Positions 23,668-32,889 of a DNA stretch of 64,000 nt are shown here, piece after piece. Both the position numbers and the translations under genes were made by a program. Under the pieces are notes generated by a model, which was given only the letters and a program-made list of their open reading frames with translations, searched no databases and was not told the DNA's origin. The stretch comes from Acetatifactor muris (lineage in GTDB: Bacteria > Bacillota > Clostridia > Lachnospirales > Lachnospiraceae): assembly GCF_024623325.1 (NCBI RefSeq), contig NZ_JANJZD010000025.1, positions 1 through 64,000 on the forward strand, written 5' to 3'. Numbering within the stretch: the stretch's first letter is position 1; each line of letters starts with the position of its first letter.

Positions 23668-25092
23668 CTATTTTCCCATACAAAATTTAGAAAAAATTTC
23701 TTCCACCAGATCATCATCCACTTCTTCCCCTGTAATTCTGCCCAGAGAAGCATAGGCATTCATTAAATCAATGGAATAAAAATCCTCCGGCATCCCGTTT
23801 TCTATACTCTTTTTTACCAACAGCAACGAGTCAAATGCCTCCTGCAATGCCTCTTTATGTCTCATATTTGTAATCACAATTTCACTGGTACTTTTTATTT
23901 CTTCCCGGAAAAACATATCCTTCACAGTCTTCTCAAAGATATCCAGTCCCTCTTCTTCTCTGGCAGAGGTTCTGATTGTTATCACTTCTTTCTCCTGAAA
24001 AGAATCCTCCGGATATCCTTCCTCCCGAAAAAGATCCTGAATCATTTCTTCTGTCACCGCATTTTTCAGATCACTTTTATTCATCAATACAATAACAGGT
24101 TTATTCTTTATCAGAGATATAATTTCTCTGTCATTTTCATCCAACTCTGTGGATGTATCCACAACATAGACAATCAGGTCCGCAGATTCTGCAGATTCCT
24201 TCGCCTTCTCCACCCCTATTTTTTCCACAATATCTCCGGTATCACGAATACCCGCTGTATCTACGATATTCAGGCAGATTTCTCCTAATTTCACTGTCTC
24301 CTGCAGAATATCTCTCGTTGTTCCGGCTATATCAGTTACAATCGCTCTCTCTTCCCCTGCAAGGCAGTTTAACAGAGAAGATTTTCCTGCATTTGGTTTC
24401 CCTACAATTACCGTCCTGATTCCTTCCTTTATCAACTTACCGTTTTCAGCAGTATCAATCAGCTTTTTGATTCTATCTGACAGATTTTCTATTTTTACAG
24501 ACAATTCCCCGGGATATTTTTCCAGAATGAAATGTTCCGGATCATCCAGCGCAGATTCGATAAAAGCAATCTCATGAATCATTTCCGCCCTGAGCTTTCT
24601 CACTTCTTCAGACAGAATTCCTTTCAGCTGACTTACAGAAGAAGCCAGGGCATATTCATTCTGAGAATGTATCACATCCATTACCGCTTCGGCCCCGGCC
24701 AAGTCAATTCTCCCGTTTAAAAATGCTCTCTTCGTGAATTCTCCCGGCTCTGCCAGCCTCGCTCCGCAGAAAAGGGAAGCGGCAAGAATTTTCTTCATCA
24801 CAAGTACACCGCCGTGACATTGTATTTCCACGGTATCTTCCCCTGTAAAGCTTCTGGGGGCTTTCATAACCACGGCCATTACTTCGTCAATGACAAAATT
24901 CCTTTCTTCTCCAACCACATATCCATAATACATTCTGTGGCTTTCCGCCTTGAACAGCATTTTTCTTCCGGAGGGCAGTCTGAATAATCTGTCTCCGACT
25001 TCTATCGCATTTTCTCCGCTGATTCTGATAATCCCGATTCCGGAATCGGTTATCCCTGTGGCAATTGCCGCTATTGTATCTTTTTTCATCAT
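23668..25092 (-). CDS. mnmE: tRNA-modifying GTPase MnmE
   Basis: 474 residues: N-terminal tetrahydrofolate-binding domain (DTIAAIATGITDSGIGIIRISG at the start), central helical domain split by a G domain (about 225-390) with P-loop GKPNAGKSSLLN, switch region AIVTDIAGTTRD, DTAGIRD and NKSDL, and the C-terminal CMGK, the short form of the Cys motif needed for modification. Partner of MnmG in making cmnm5U34. The start could be either of two adjacent ATGs (25092 or 25089); the ribosome site is weak. Separated from jag by a strong terminator, so it has its own promoter. Confidence 0.97.
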   Translation of the reverse strand: MMKKDTIAAIATGITDSGIGIIRISGENAIEVGDRLFRLPSGRKMLFKAESHRMYYGYVVGEERNFVIDEVMAVVMKAPRSFTGEDTVEIQCHGGVLVMKKILAASLFCGARLAEPGEFTKRAFLNGRIDLAGAEAVMDVIHSQNEYALASSVSQLKGILSEEVRKLRAEMIHEIAFIESALDDPEHFILEKYPGELSVKIENLSDRIKKLIDTAENGKLIKEGIRTVIVGKPNAGKSSLLNCLAGEERAIVTDIAGTTRDILQETVKLGEICLNIVDTAGIRDTGDIVEKIGVEKAKESAESADLIVYVVDTSTELDENDREIISLIKNKPVIVLMNKSDLKNAVTEEMIQDLFREEGYPEDSFQEKEVITIRTSAREEEGLDIFEKTVKDMFFREEIKSTSEIVITNMRHKEALQEAFDSLLLVKKSIENGMPEDFYSIDLMNAYASLGRITGEEVDDDLVEEIFSKFCMGK

Positions 25093-25176
25093 AAATCACT
25101 TTTCTTACAATCTGTGCATATCAACACACTGAAAATCAATGATTACATATATTACGAGGATTCTTCCATTTATTAC

Positions 25177-25227
25177 AAAAGGGCCGCCGCATTAAGTCAT
25201 TCAACTTTTTTCTTAATGCCACAGCCC
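25177..25227 (-). terminator. Terminator of the rpmH-jag operon
   Basis: On the minus strand, a 16-bp stem (25181-25196 with 25212-25227, two G-T pairs and one mismatch) followed by TTTT. It lies 17 bp after the jag stop and before mnmE. Confidence 0.85.
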
Positions 25228-25243
25228 TATCCTTTTCTTAAAT

Positions 25244-25888
25244 TTATCTCTTATAAGTGACAACTACTCTCCTGAAAGGTTCATCGCCTTCACTGTGGGT
25301 AGATATATACTTATCGTTCTGCAGAGCTGAATGAATGATTCTTCTCTCATAGGGATTCATCGGCTCCAAAGACACCGGTCTTCTGGTCTTTTTTACTTTA
25401 TAGGCTATATTTTTTGCCAGATTTTCCAGGGTTTCTTTTCTTCTCTGCCTGTAATCCTCTGTATCCACCTTTACTCTCACGTAATCTTCTGTCTCTCTGT
25501 TTACAACCAGAGAAACCAGATACTGCAGAGAGTCGAGAGTCTGTCCTCTCTTTCCGATGAGTACTCCCATTTCTTCTCCAGAAAGCTCTATATCCATAGT
25601 CTTTTCTTCTTCCTGATATTTCACTTCAACGGCCACATTCATGTTCATCGCCGCAAATACATCACTCAGAAAATTTTCAGCCACTTCCTCAACAGACATC
25701 TCTTCCATCTTTACAGCAGCTTTGATAATTGCAGGTTTGGAACCAATTCCTAAAAACCCGGCAGAACCTTCCTCTATTACCTGATAATCAAGTTTATCGC
25801 TGGTCACACCAAATTTCTGACATGCCTCCGTAATGGCTTCATTTAAAGTCTTAGCAGATACTTCGATATACTCCTGCTCCTTAACCAT
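25244..25888 (-). CDS. jag: Jag (SpoIIIJ-associated) RNA-binding protein
   Basis: 214 residues from ATG 25888 with AGGAGG upstream (the frame's earlier ATG is part of that ribosome site). Three parts: Jag_N (EVSAKTLNEAITEACQKFGVTSDKLDYQVIEEGSAGFLGIGSKPA), a KH-like domain with GKRGQTLDSLQYLVSLVVNR, and an R3H domain ending SLEPMNPYERRIIHSALQNDKYISTHSEGDEPFRRVVV. Known in other Firmicutes to bind small RNAs and to affect cell division and elongation. Follows yidC, the standard pairing. Confidence 0.95.
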   Translation of the reverse strand: MVKEQEYIEVSAKTLNEAITEACQKFGVTSDKLDYQVIEEGSAGFLGIGSKPAIIKAAVKMEEMSVEEVAENFLSDVFAAMNMNVAVEVKYQEEEKTMDIELSGEEMGVLIGKRGQTLDSLQYLVSLVVNRETEDYVRVKVDTEDYRQRRKETLENLAKNIAYKVKKTRRPVSLEPMNPYERRIIHSALQNDKYISTHSEGDEPFRRVVVTYKR

Positions 25889-25948
25889 CTCTTTAAACCT
25901 CCTCATTCTAGTTCCGCATAAATCGTATCAATCATATCTGAGATCACT

Positions 25949-27289
25949 TTACTTATTATTTCTCTCATTGTATTCTCTGACCATATTGGCCTTTTCCATC
26001 ATGCTTCCAGGTTTTGCACTGCTGCTTCTATACTGCTGATTATCCTTCGAAGCTGCTTCCTTTTCCTTCTCCGATACACCGGAATTCACATTTGCCTTAC
26101 TTTGAATACTCGTTCTGTTCTGAATACTTCTTGTATTCATATTCGCATAGGCATTCATTCTCTCCTGATTCTTCTTCAGCTTTTCCATCTTTTTGGCACT
26201 CTTGGCAGAATTCTTCGCTATCACCTGCTCAAAATCCATCTTGTCAATATGCTTGTTAATGATAATCTGCTGAATACTTCTCACCACACTTCCGGCTACC
26301 CAGTACAGACCCATACCTGCAGGGAACGAAAAGCAGAACCATGCGGACATCAGCGGCATAATCATATTCATAGTCTTCATGGAAGCAGCCATGCTGGAAG
26401 CTTTCTCATTACCGGAAGCAGGCTGCTGCTGAGGCATCAGCTTTACGTTGATCCACTGTGTCACCGCGGACAGAACAGGAATCATCACAGCGCCGATCAC
26501 AATTCCCCACGCACCCAGTTCCATACCTGTTTTAATCAGAGCACTGGGAGAATCTCCCATATTCAGACCCAGGAAATTATTGTAAATGTCTATCAATCCC
26601 CTGGTTGATTCATTACTTAAAATCAACTGACCTCCCACTTCGGGATAAGTAAGGCTGGCCAACTGGTAATGATCCGCTATTGTTTCCAGATCAGCAGAGG
26701 ACAGTTTATTCAGCACATCAATAATGCCGTTGCTGAGATTTCCGTCCGTCATGGACCTTCCATACATACTGACTACATTGGAAATGCTGTCAGAACCTGA
26801 ATTCTGAAGAAATCCGCCTCCGTCAACAGATATGATTTTATCAGCCAGTACTCTGAAAGTATTCCCAATCTTTGTCACATAAGCCGGCATGGAATAAATG
26901 ACTCGATACAGGGCAAACAAAATAGGCATCTGAATCAGCAGCTGTACACAGCTTCCGCTTGGTGATACACCATACTTTGCATAGACAAGCTGAATCTCCT
27001 GATTCTTTGCCATCATGGAATCATTATCTTTTCTTCCTTTATACTTTGCCTCGATTGCCTGTAATTCCGGATTCATTTTCGCAGAAAGCTTGGAGAATTT
27101 CTGCTGCTTGATATTCAGAGGCGTCATTAACAGATTTACCACAATCGTAAACAGAATAATTGCAAGACCTATATTGGGAATTCCGATAAAATCAATCACA
27201 TAAAAGATTGCGTTCATGATTTTACCGAGCAGCCATGCAACCTGCCCTATAATTGGGGTGGTATTCTGAGTCAGTAAAATTAAATTCAT
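25949..27289 (-). CDS. yidC: Membrane protein insertase YidC
   Basis: 446 residues. Inserts and folds membrane proteins with or without Sec. An N-terminal helix (about 20-42), then the core with the YidC signature QKFSKLSAKMNPELQAIEAKYKGRKD, followed by four more helices, of which GSCVQLLIQMPILFALYRVIY and WFCFSFPAGMGLYWVAGSVVRSIQQIIINK are typical. A hydrophilic loop of about 100 residues lies between helices 2 and 3. The Lys/Asn/Ser-rich C-terminal tail is cytoplasmic. It is the fourth gene of the rpmH operon, between yidD and jag. Confidence 0.96.
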   Translation of the reverse strand: MNLILLTQNTTPIIGQVAWLLGKIMNAIFYVIDFIGIPNIGLAIILFTIVVNLLMTPLNIKQQKFSKLSAKMNPELQAIEAKYKGRKDNDSMMAKNQEIQLVYAKYGVSPSGSCVQLLIQMPILFALYRVIYSMPAYVTKIGNTFRVLADKIISVDGGGFLQNSGSDSISNVVSMYGRSMTDGNLSNGIIDVLNKLSSADLETIADHYQLASLTYPEVGGQLILSNESTRGLIDIYNNFLGLNMGDSPSALIKTGMELGAWGIVIGAVMIPVLSAVTQWINVKLMPQQQPASGNEKASSMAASMKTMNMIMPLMSAWFCFSFPAGMGLYWVAGSVVRSIQQIIINKHIDKMDFEQVIAKNSAKSAKKMEKLKKNQERMNAYANMNTRSIQNRTSIQSKANVNSGVSEKEKEAASKDNQQYRSSSAKPGSMMEKANMVREYNERNNK

Positions 27290-27326
27290 TTATTCTCTAT
27301 CCTCTCAGTCAGATTGTGTCGGTTCA

Positions 27327-27575
27327 TCAATTCCCCTGATTTCTCCTTTTTCCGATGACAATTTCATCCGGAACCGGGTCAAATCCCCCTTTTGAAAAAG
27401 GATTACAGCGCAGTATTCTCCACCCGGCCAGCAAACTGCCCTTAAAAGCACCGTGCTTCTGAATGGCCTCTAAGCCATACTGAGAACAACACGGTATATA
27501 AGGACATTTTGTTCTCTTCAAGGGAGACAAATATTTCTGATAAAATCGAATACCGGCAACCAATAATTTTTTCAT
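27327..27575 (-). CDS. yidD: YidD, putative membrane protein insertion factor
   Basis: 82 residues. KYLSPLKRTKCPYIPCCSQYGLEAIQKHGAFKGSLLAGWRILRCNPFSKGGFDPVP is the complete family signature (three Cys, then the CNPF-GG-DPVP end). A short amphipathic peripheral membrane protein encoded between rnpA and yidC in most bacteria and thought to help YidC-dependent insertion. Confidence 0.95.
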   Translation of the reverse strand: MKKLLVAGIRFYQKYLSPLKRTKCPYIPCCSQYGLEAIQKHGAFKGSLLAGWRILRCNPFSKGGFDPVPDEIVIGKRRNQGN

Positions 27576-27598
27576 GCTCTCATAAAATTTCCAAAGCC

Positions 27599-27952
27599 TT
27601 AATCAACATAAAAATATACCTTGATAATATGATGAAGCTTTCCAAGGTGAAGCAGGGCTTTTTCAATCTCATAGTATCCTGCCGAAGCCGTGCTCTTCCT
27701 CGCAACGATTACGATATCCAAACCACTATTGAATATCGCTTCATGTAATCTGTAACTTTCTCTCACCAGTCTCGTCACTCTGTGCCTGACCACACTGTTT
27801 CCGACCTTTTTACTCACACTGATTCCAATCCGGTTCTTCTCCGTGCCATTTTCCTTCACATACATAACCAGATATCTGTCTGCATAAGATTTACCATTCT
27901 GGTAAACGAATTGAAACCTGTGATTTTTACTCAGACTTTCAGAAAACCTCAT
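27599..27952 (-). CDS. rnpA: Ribonuclease P protein component
   Basis: 117 residues, normal length. The basic RNA-binding signature KNRIGISVSKKVGNSVVRHRVTRLVRESYR is complete. Binds the RNase P RNA and helps remove 5' leaders from tRNA precursors. It begins 57 bp after rpmH, with a terminator-like hairpin between them that could set the ratio of L34 to RnpA. Confidence 0.96.
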   Translation of the reverse strand: MRFSESLSKNHRFQFVYQNGKSYADRYLVMYVKENGTEKNRIGISVSKKVGNSVVRHRVTRLVRESYRLHEAIFNSGLDIVIVARKSTASAGYYEIEKALLHLGKLHHIIKVYFYVD

Positions 27953-27990
27953 CTGCCATCCTCCGTCTGCATTTCACAAACGTAATCAAA

Positions 27991-28012
27991 AAGGTCACAT
28001 TTCTGTGACCTA
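27991..28012 (-). terminator. Attenuator-like hairpin between rpmH and rnpA
   Basis: AGGTCAC/GTGACCT (7 bp, 6-base loop) starts inside the rpmH stop and is followed on the minus strand by TTTTT. Transcription must pass it to reach rnpA, so it is likely a partial terminator. Confidence 0.6.
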
Positions 28013-28144
28013 TGCGGACAATACTTTTCTTCCTTTTGCACGTCTGGCCGCCAAAACTTTTCTTCCACCGCGAGTACTCATTCTTGCTCTGAATCCGTGA
28101 ACCCGAGCATGCGAACGCTTTTTGGGCTGAAATGTCATTTTCAT
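28010..28144 (-). CDS. rpmH: Ribosomal protein L34
   Basis: 44 residues: MKMTFQPKKRSHARVHGFRA, then RMSTRGGRKVLAARRAKGRK and VLSA, the complete L34 sequence. AGGAGG lies 7 bases before the ATG. It is the first gene of the left-hand operon leaving oriC. Confidence 0.97.
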   Translation of the reverse strand: MKMTFQPKKRSHARVHGFRARMSTRGGRKVLAARRAKGRKVLSA

Positions 28145-28231
28145 GGAAAAGCACCTCCTTTTCTCTGAACCTTTTATATAAAGGCAACTTATTTTCTCTT
28201 CACACGTATATTTCAGGAAAATAGCATATTG

Positions 28232-28260
28232 ATTGTATAAAAAAAAAAGCCTTATGTCAA
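28232..28260 (-). promoter_or_regulatory. rpmH operon promoter
   Basis: Minus strand TTGACA (28255-28260), 17-bp spacer, TACAAT (28232-28237), 88 bp before the rpmH start. A strong consensus promoter facing away from oriC. Confidence 0.8.
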
Positions 28261-28584
28261 GGAAAATTCGGCAAAAACAGGATATTTATATAATAAAAAA
28301 ATTTTACATGGGTTATACACATAGATATCCACAACAAATTCGTGTTAATAAGTTATACACAGTATGTTGATTATTTGTGGATAATTCAAGTAAAAATGGT
28401 ATGAATCTTGTGTAATAAAACACAAATTAATCACAGCCCCTTATAAAACAGCCTTTTTTCGTAATGTATACTTATCCACTTATTCACATTTATATCCACA
28501 TAAGTATGTATACAAGTAAATTATAAACAAAGTTATTCACATTATGTGGATAATTTTATCCCTGTATATGTTCAAAACTAATAT
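28261..28584. other. oriC: Chromosomal replication origin, oriC (DnaA-box cluster)
   Basis: AT-rich, gene-free region between divergent rpmH and dnaA with many 9-mers at or one or two bases from TTATCCACA: TTATACACA 28313-28321 and 28353-28361; TTATCCACA (minus) 28376-28384 and 28545-28553; TTATCCACT 28472-28480; TTATTCACA 28480-28488 and 28533-28541; ATATCCACA near 28326 and 28492. The very AT-rich stretch at about 28554-28615, next to the last boxes, is the likely unwinding element. A second, weaker group lies between dnaA and dnaN. Confidence 0.92.
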
Positions 28585-28613
28585 TTGAAATCTTTTGAAA
28601 ACTATATTACAAT
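28585..28613 (+). promoter_or_regulatory. dnaA promoter
   Basis: TTGAAA (28585-28590), 17-bp spacer, TACAAT (28608-28613), 40 bp before the dnaA start. It overlaps the AT-rich edge of oriC and adjoins DnaA boxes, so autoregulation by DnaA is likely. Confidence 0.65.
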
Positions 28614-28652
28614 AGTGAAATGCAGCATTTTCGTTCGAGGGAGGAAAAGACA

Positions 28653-30017
28653 ATGGAAAGTATCAGGGAAAACTGGACTGCCATAAAGGAAACCATTAAG
28701 AGAGAATATGATCTGACTGATATTTCCTACAGGACATGGGTAGAACCACTTGCATTGTACAATGCGGACAATCATATTGTAAGCATCATCATACCGGAAG
28801 AACAGTCTCATATGATTGATTATATTTCTTCCAGATATAAGAGTTTTTTTCAGGTCACCATAACGGAGATGCTGGAAGAAGATTATGATATTAAATTCGT
28901 CCAGGAAAAAGATGTGATCAAAGAAATGCAAAAGGACAACCTTCCTGCAGAAAACGATCCCTCCAATCACATCAATTCCGAAAATGCAAATCTCAATCCA
29001 AAATATAAATTTGATACTTTCGTGGTAGGCAGCAGCAATAAATTTGCCCATTCCGCTTCCCTTGCAGTGGCGGAATCTCCCGGACTCACTTATAATCCTC
29101 TTTATCTATACGGAGGTCCCGGCCTGGGCAAAACACATCTGATGCATTCCATAGGACATTTTATTATGGAACAGAATCCAGATAAAAAAGTTCTCTATGT
29201 GACCAGCGAAGAGTTTACAAATGAAGTAATCGAATCTATCAGAAGCGGTAATGCTGCTTCCATGACAAAGCTCCGCGAAAAATACAGAACTGTAGACGTT
29301 CTGATGGTAGATGACGTTCAGTTTATTATAGGAAAGGAAAGTACACAGGAAGAATTTTTCCACACATTTAATGTACTTCATTCAGCCAGAAAGCAAATCA
29401 TCCTGTCCTCGGATAAGCCGCCGAAAGAAATAGAGACTCTGGACGAAAGATTTCGTTCCAGATTTGAATGGGGACTGATTGCCGATATACAACCTCCCGA
29501 TTATGAGACGAGAATGGCAATTCTCCGGAAAAATGCCGAGCATTCCATACACCCCATTGATGAAGAAATTATCAAATATATTGCTACCAATATCAAATCC
29601 AACATAAGAGAACTGGAAGGTGCTTTCAATAAAGTAGCCGCCGCCGGTAAGCTGAACAAAGTGGACCTGACCCTTGCAGTGGCCGAAGAAGCGCTGAAGG
29701 ACGTCATTTACCCCAACAAGGCAAGAGAGATTACTCCTGCTCTGATTATTAATGTGGTCTCCGAACACTTTGGCGTGAGACCGGAAGATATTACATCGAA
29801 AAAAAGAAATTCCGAATTTGTACTTCCCAGACAGATTGTTATGTATCTCTGCCGGGAACTGACAGATACCTCTTATATGAACATAGGAAAGCTTCTGGGA
29901 AAAAAGGACCACACCACGATTATTCATGGAGTCAACAAAATTACCGCGGAAATACAGACAAATGAAGATCTTAAAAATAAGGTGGATATTATAATAAAGA
30001 AGATAAATCCTTCTTAG
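28653..30017 (+). CDS. dnaA: Chromosomal replication initiator DnaA
   Basis: 454 residues. Start at ATG 28653 with GGGAGG upstream; a 33-nt longer frame lacks a site. Domain I (about 1-80) binds helicase-loading partners, domain II is a short linker (about 85-110). Domain III is the AAA+ core with Walker A GGPGLGKTH, Walker B VLMVDDVQFI and the initiator-specific motif before it. Domain IV binds DnaA boxes through KKDHTTIIHGVNKI. The last codons lie in an 18-nt tandem repeat that continues past the stop. Confidence 0.97.
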   Translation: MESIRENWTAIKETIKREYDLTDISYRTWVEPLALYNADNHIVSIIIPEEQSHMIDYISSRYKSFFQVTITEMLEEDYDIKFVQEKDVIKEMQKDNLPAENDPSNHINSENANLNPKYKFDTFVVGSSNKFAHSASLAVAESPGLTYNPLYLYGGPGLGKTHLMHSIGHFIMEQNPDKKVLYVTSEEFTNEVIESIRSGNAASMTKLREKYRTVDVLMVDDVQFIIGKESTQEEFFHTFNVLHSARKQIILSSDKPPKEIETLDERFRSRFEWGLIADIQPPDYETRMAILRKNAEHSIHPIDEEIIKYIATNIKSNIRELEGAFNKVAAAGKLNKVDLTLAVAEEALKDVIYPNKAREITPALIINVVSEHFGVRPEDITSKKRNSEFVLPRQIVMYLCRELTDTSYMNIGKLLGKKDHTTIIHGVNKITAEIQTNEDLKNKVDIIIKKINPS

Positions 30018-30059
30018 AAGATAAATCCTTCTTAGAAGATAAATCCTTCAGAAGATAAA
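30002..30059 (+). repeat. 18-nt tandem repeat spanning the dnaA stop codon
   Basis: About three copies of GATAAATCCTTCTTAGAA (30002-30019, 30020-30037, then a copy missing three bases, then a partial). Copies one and two keep the same frame and each holds a TAG, so the C-terminus IKKINPS is followed by one more copy of the same codons ending in TAG. Confidence 0.85.
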
Positions 30060-30343
30060 CCATTTCCAGAGAAAATTACCCACATATCCATGTGGGTAGT
30101 ATGTGGTTAATGTACGTCCTGAACAGGAAGGAAAAGAAAAGAGAAAAACGACTGTGAATAACTTCATTTTTATTCTCAGGATATTTTTTCATTATTAACA
30201 AGTTTTCCATTCCATTTTTCCTTGAAAAATAGTATAATAGAGACACTTATGCACTTATCAACAACCCTTATTAATAATATTATGAATATCTTTATCTATA
30301 TATAAGAAACGCGAAATTTTCTGACAGGGAAGGAGTTATCTAC
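30060..30343. other. dnaA-dnaN intergenic region with DnaA-like boxes
   Basis: A 9-bp palindrome TACCCACAT/ATGTGGGTA (about 30077-30099) lies after dnaA and may be a weak terminator or a DnaA-related site. TTATGCACT (30247-30255) and TTATCAACA (30255-30263) are DnaA-like boxes followed by AT-rich sequence, as in bipartite Firmicute origins. TATAAT at 30233-30238 is the probable dnaN -10 box. Confidence 0.5.
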
Positions 30344-31465
30344 ATGAAATTAATTTGTTCCAAATCAAATCTTCTGAATGGTGTACAGATTGTATCAAGA
30401 GCCGTTCCCAACAAAACGACAATGTCCATTCTTGAATGTATATTGATAGATGCTTCCAACGGATTGATCACCTTAACCGCCAATGATATGGATCTGGGAA
30501 TAGAGACAGTCATAGAAGGAGAAATCCTGGAAAAGGGATTGATTGCACTGGATGCGAAAATATTTCTTGAAATTGTAAGAAAGCTTCCCGACAGTTCTAT
30601 CAGAATAGAAACAGATGCTTCTTATAAGACAATCATTACCTGTGAAAAAGCAAAATTTACTTTAATGGGTAAATCCGGAGAAGATTTCTCCTATCTGCCT
30701 GTAGTGGAAAAGGAAGAGAGTATTTCAATCAGCCAGTTTACTTTAAAGGAAATGGTCAGACAGACAATTTTTTCCATTGCGGATAATGACAATAATAAAC
30801 TGATGACAGGAGAATTGTTTGAGATCAATGGAGACGAGTTGAAGCTGGTCTCTTCAGACGGGCATCGTATCTCGATCCGTAAAATTCAGCTGCGGGAAAC
30901 CTACGCGCCAAAGAAGGTGATTGTTCCAGGGAAAACCCTGAATGAGGTGAGCAGGATTCTTCCCGGAGGAGCGGACAGTTTTCTGACCATATATTTTACT
31001 TCAAAACATATTGTGTTTGAATTTGAGAATACAGTTGTAGTATCCAGACTGATAGAAGGAGAATATTTCAACATTGACAGAATGCTTTCCAGCGACTATG
31101 AGACAAAGGTACGGGTAAATAAGAAAGAATTCCTGAACTGTATTGACAGAGCCACTCTTCTGACCAGAGAAGGGGACAGAAAGCCTATTGTAATCAACAT
31201 CAGCGATGCAGGCATGGCACTGAGAATTGAATCCGCGCTGGGAAGTATGAATGAAGATATTGACATCGAAAAGCAGGGAAGAGATCTGATGATCGGTTTT
31301 AACCCGAAATTTCTGATAGATGCGCTTCGTGTCATAGATGAAGAAGAAGTGGATCTGTACATGGTAAATCCAAAGGCTCCCTGCTTCATCAAAAATGAGG
31401 ACAAGGGATATATTTACCTGATACTTCCGGTAAGTCTTGTAGCAAATTATGCAGGCCGTCAGTAA
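30344..31465 (+). CDS. dnaN: DNA polymerase III beta subunit (sliding clamp)
   Basis: 373 residues, normal length. Three similar domains. The start MKLICSKSNLLNGVQIVSRAVPNKTTMSILE is typical, and the C-terminus NPKAPCFIKNEDKGYIYLILPVSL is the usual peptide-binding end. A homodimeric ring that holds the polymerase on DNA. Ribosome site AAGGAG. The order dnaA-dnaN-yaaA-recF-gyrB-gyrA is that of B. subtilis. Confidence 0.97.
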   Translation: MKLICSKSNLLNGVQIVSRAVPNKTTMSILECILIDASNGLITLTANDMDLGIETVIEGEILEKGLIALDAKIFLEIVRKLPDSSIRIETDASYKTIITCEKAKFTLMGKSGEDFSYLPVVEKEESISISQFTLKEMVRQTIFSIADNDNNKLMTGELFEINGDELKLVSSDGHRISIRKIQLRETYAPKKVIVPGKTLNEVSRILPGGADSFLTIYFTSKHIVFEFENTVVVSRLIEGEYFNIDRMLSSDYETKVRVNKKEFLNCIDRATLLTREGDRKPIVINISDAGMALRIESALGSMNEDIDIEKQGRDLMIGFNPKFLIDALRVIDEEEVDLYMVNPKAPCFIKNEDKGYIYLILPVSLVANYAGRQ

Positions 31466-31545
31466 CATTGAGCAAAATCTCATGCAGGTATCATTTTCAG
31501 AACAATGGAAATGATTCGGCGGCAGTTTCTGAGGAGAGATAGAGA

Positions 31546-31755
31546 ATGGAAATCATACATCTGAAAGAGGATTATATAAAACTTGGTCAGGCTTTAAAGG
31601 CTGCCGGTATGACAGATTCCGGTGTGGAAGCAAAGTATGAGATTCAGGAGGGTCTGGTAAAAGTGAACGGAGAGACTGAAACCAGACGCGGTAAAAAGCT
31701 GTCAGCCGGCGATATTGTGGAATATAAAGGAAAAACCATTAAAATAGAATTGTGA
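31546..31755 (+). CDS. yaaA: S4-domain RNA-binding protein YaaA
   Basis: 69 residues, one S4 domain: YIKLGQALKAAGMTDSGVEAKYEIQEGLVKVNGETETRRGKKLSAGDIVEYKGK. The family is found between dnaN and recF in Firmicutes and has been linked to ribosome assembly. 13 bp from recF, so co-transcribed. Confidence 0.93.
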   Translation: MEIIHLKEDYIKLGQALKAAGMTDSGVEAKYEIQEGLVKVNGETETRRGKKLSAGDIVEYKGKTIKIEL

Positions 31756-31768
31756 AGACGGTATTAAT

Positions 31769-32869
31769 ATGGTGATCAAATCAATAGAACTGGCAGGTTA
31801 CAGAAATTATGATTTTCTTAACATGCAGTTCGACAGAGGGACAAATATCCTGTATGGGGATAATGCGCAGGGAAAAACGAATATACTGGAAGCTATTTTT
31901 ATGGCTGCCACCACAAAGTCCCACAGGGGAAGCAAGGACAGAGAAATCGTCAATTTTGACAGAGAAGAGGCACATATCAGAACTTTTCTGGAAAAAGAGG
32001 GTGTGGAGACGAGAGTGGATATGCACTTAAGAAAAAGCAAATCAAAAGGAATTGCCATCGACGGACAGAAGATAAAAAAGGCTGCGGATTTGCTTGGTCT
32101 GTGTAATGTGGTATTTTTTTCACCGGAGGATTTGGGAATTATCAAGAACGGGCCCGTTGAAAGAAGAAGATTTGTGGATATGGAACTGTGCCAGCTGGAC
32201 AGCTTCTACCTTTATAATCTGAATCATTACAATAAAATTGTCAATCAGCGCAACAAACTGTTAAAAGATATGTATATGAATCCGTCACTGAAGGAAACTT
32301 TGGGAATATGGGATATGCAGCTGGTCTCTTTCGGAAGCAAAATAATAGAGCGCAGAAAGTTATTCGCAGAACAGTTAAATGATATTATTTATGATATTCA
32401 CAGAAAGCTTTCAGGGGACAGAGAGAACCTTGTCATCCATTATGAGCCGGATGTTGAGATTGAGGATTTTGAACAAAAGCTACGACAGAGTCAGGAAAAA
32501 GATATCAGATCAAAGATGACATCGACAGGTCCTCACAGGGATGACTTTTCCTTTATGATAGAAAATGTAGATATCAGAAGATATGGTTCTCAGGGGCAGC
32601 AGAGGACGGCAGCCCTGTCTTTGAAACTATCTGAGATAGAACTTGTGAAGAAAATTACCAAAGATAATCCAATCCTTTTGTTGGATGATGTGTTGTCTGA
32701 ACTGGATTCTAACAGGCAGAATTACCTTTTAAACAGTATAGGGGATATTCAGACCATCATTACCTGTACCGGTCTGGAAGAATTTGTCAACCACAGATTT
32801 GAAATCAACAGGGTTTACAGGGTATCGGAAGGAACCGTAAGCTGTATGAATACGGATGTTGTATCGTAA
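31769..32869 (+). CDS. recF: DNA replication and repair protein RecF
   Basis: 366 residues, an SMC-like ATPase that helps load RecA at gaps. Walker A YGDNAQGKTNILE (about residue 30), signature SQGQQRTAALSLKLSE, Walker B PILLLDDVLSELD. The start ATGGTGATCAAATC has only a weak ribosome site, in line with coupling to yaaA. Confidence 0.96.
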   Translation: MVIKSIELAGYRNYDFLNMQFDRGTNILYGDNAQGKTNILEAIFMAATTKSHRGSKDREIVNFDREEAHIRTFLEKEGVETRVDMHLRKSKSKGIAIDGQKIKKAADLLGLCNVVFFSPEDLGIIKNGPVERRRFVDMELCQLDSFYLYNLNHYNKIVNQRNKLLKDMYMNPSLKETLGIWDMQLVSFGSKIIERRKLFAEQLNDIIYDIHRKLSGDRENLVIHYEPDVEIEDFEQKLRQSQEKDIRSKMTSTGPHRDDFSFMIENVDIRRYGSQGQQRTAALSLKLSEIELVKKITKDNPILLLDDVLSELDSNRQNYLLNSIGDIQTIITCTGLEEFVNHRFEINRVYRVSEGTVSCMNTDVVS

Positions 32870-32889
32870 AACAGAAAGGATATATTTGT

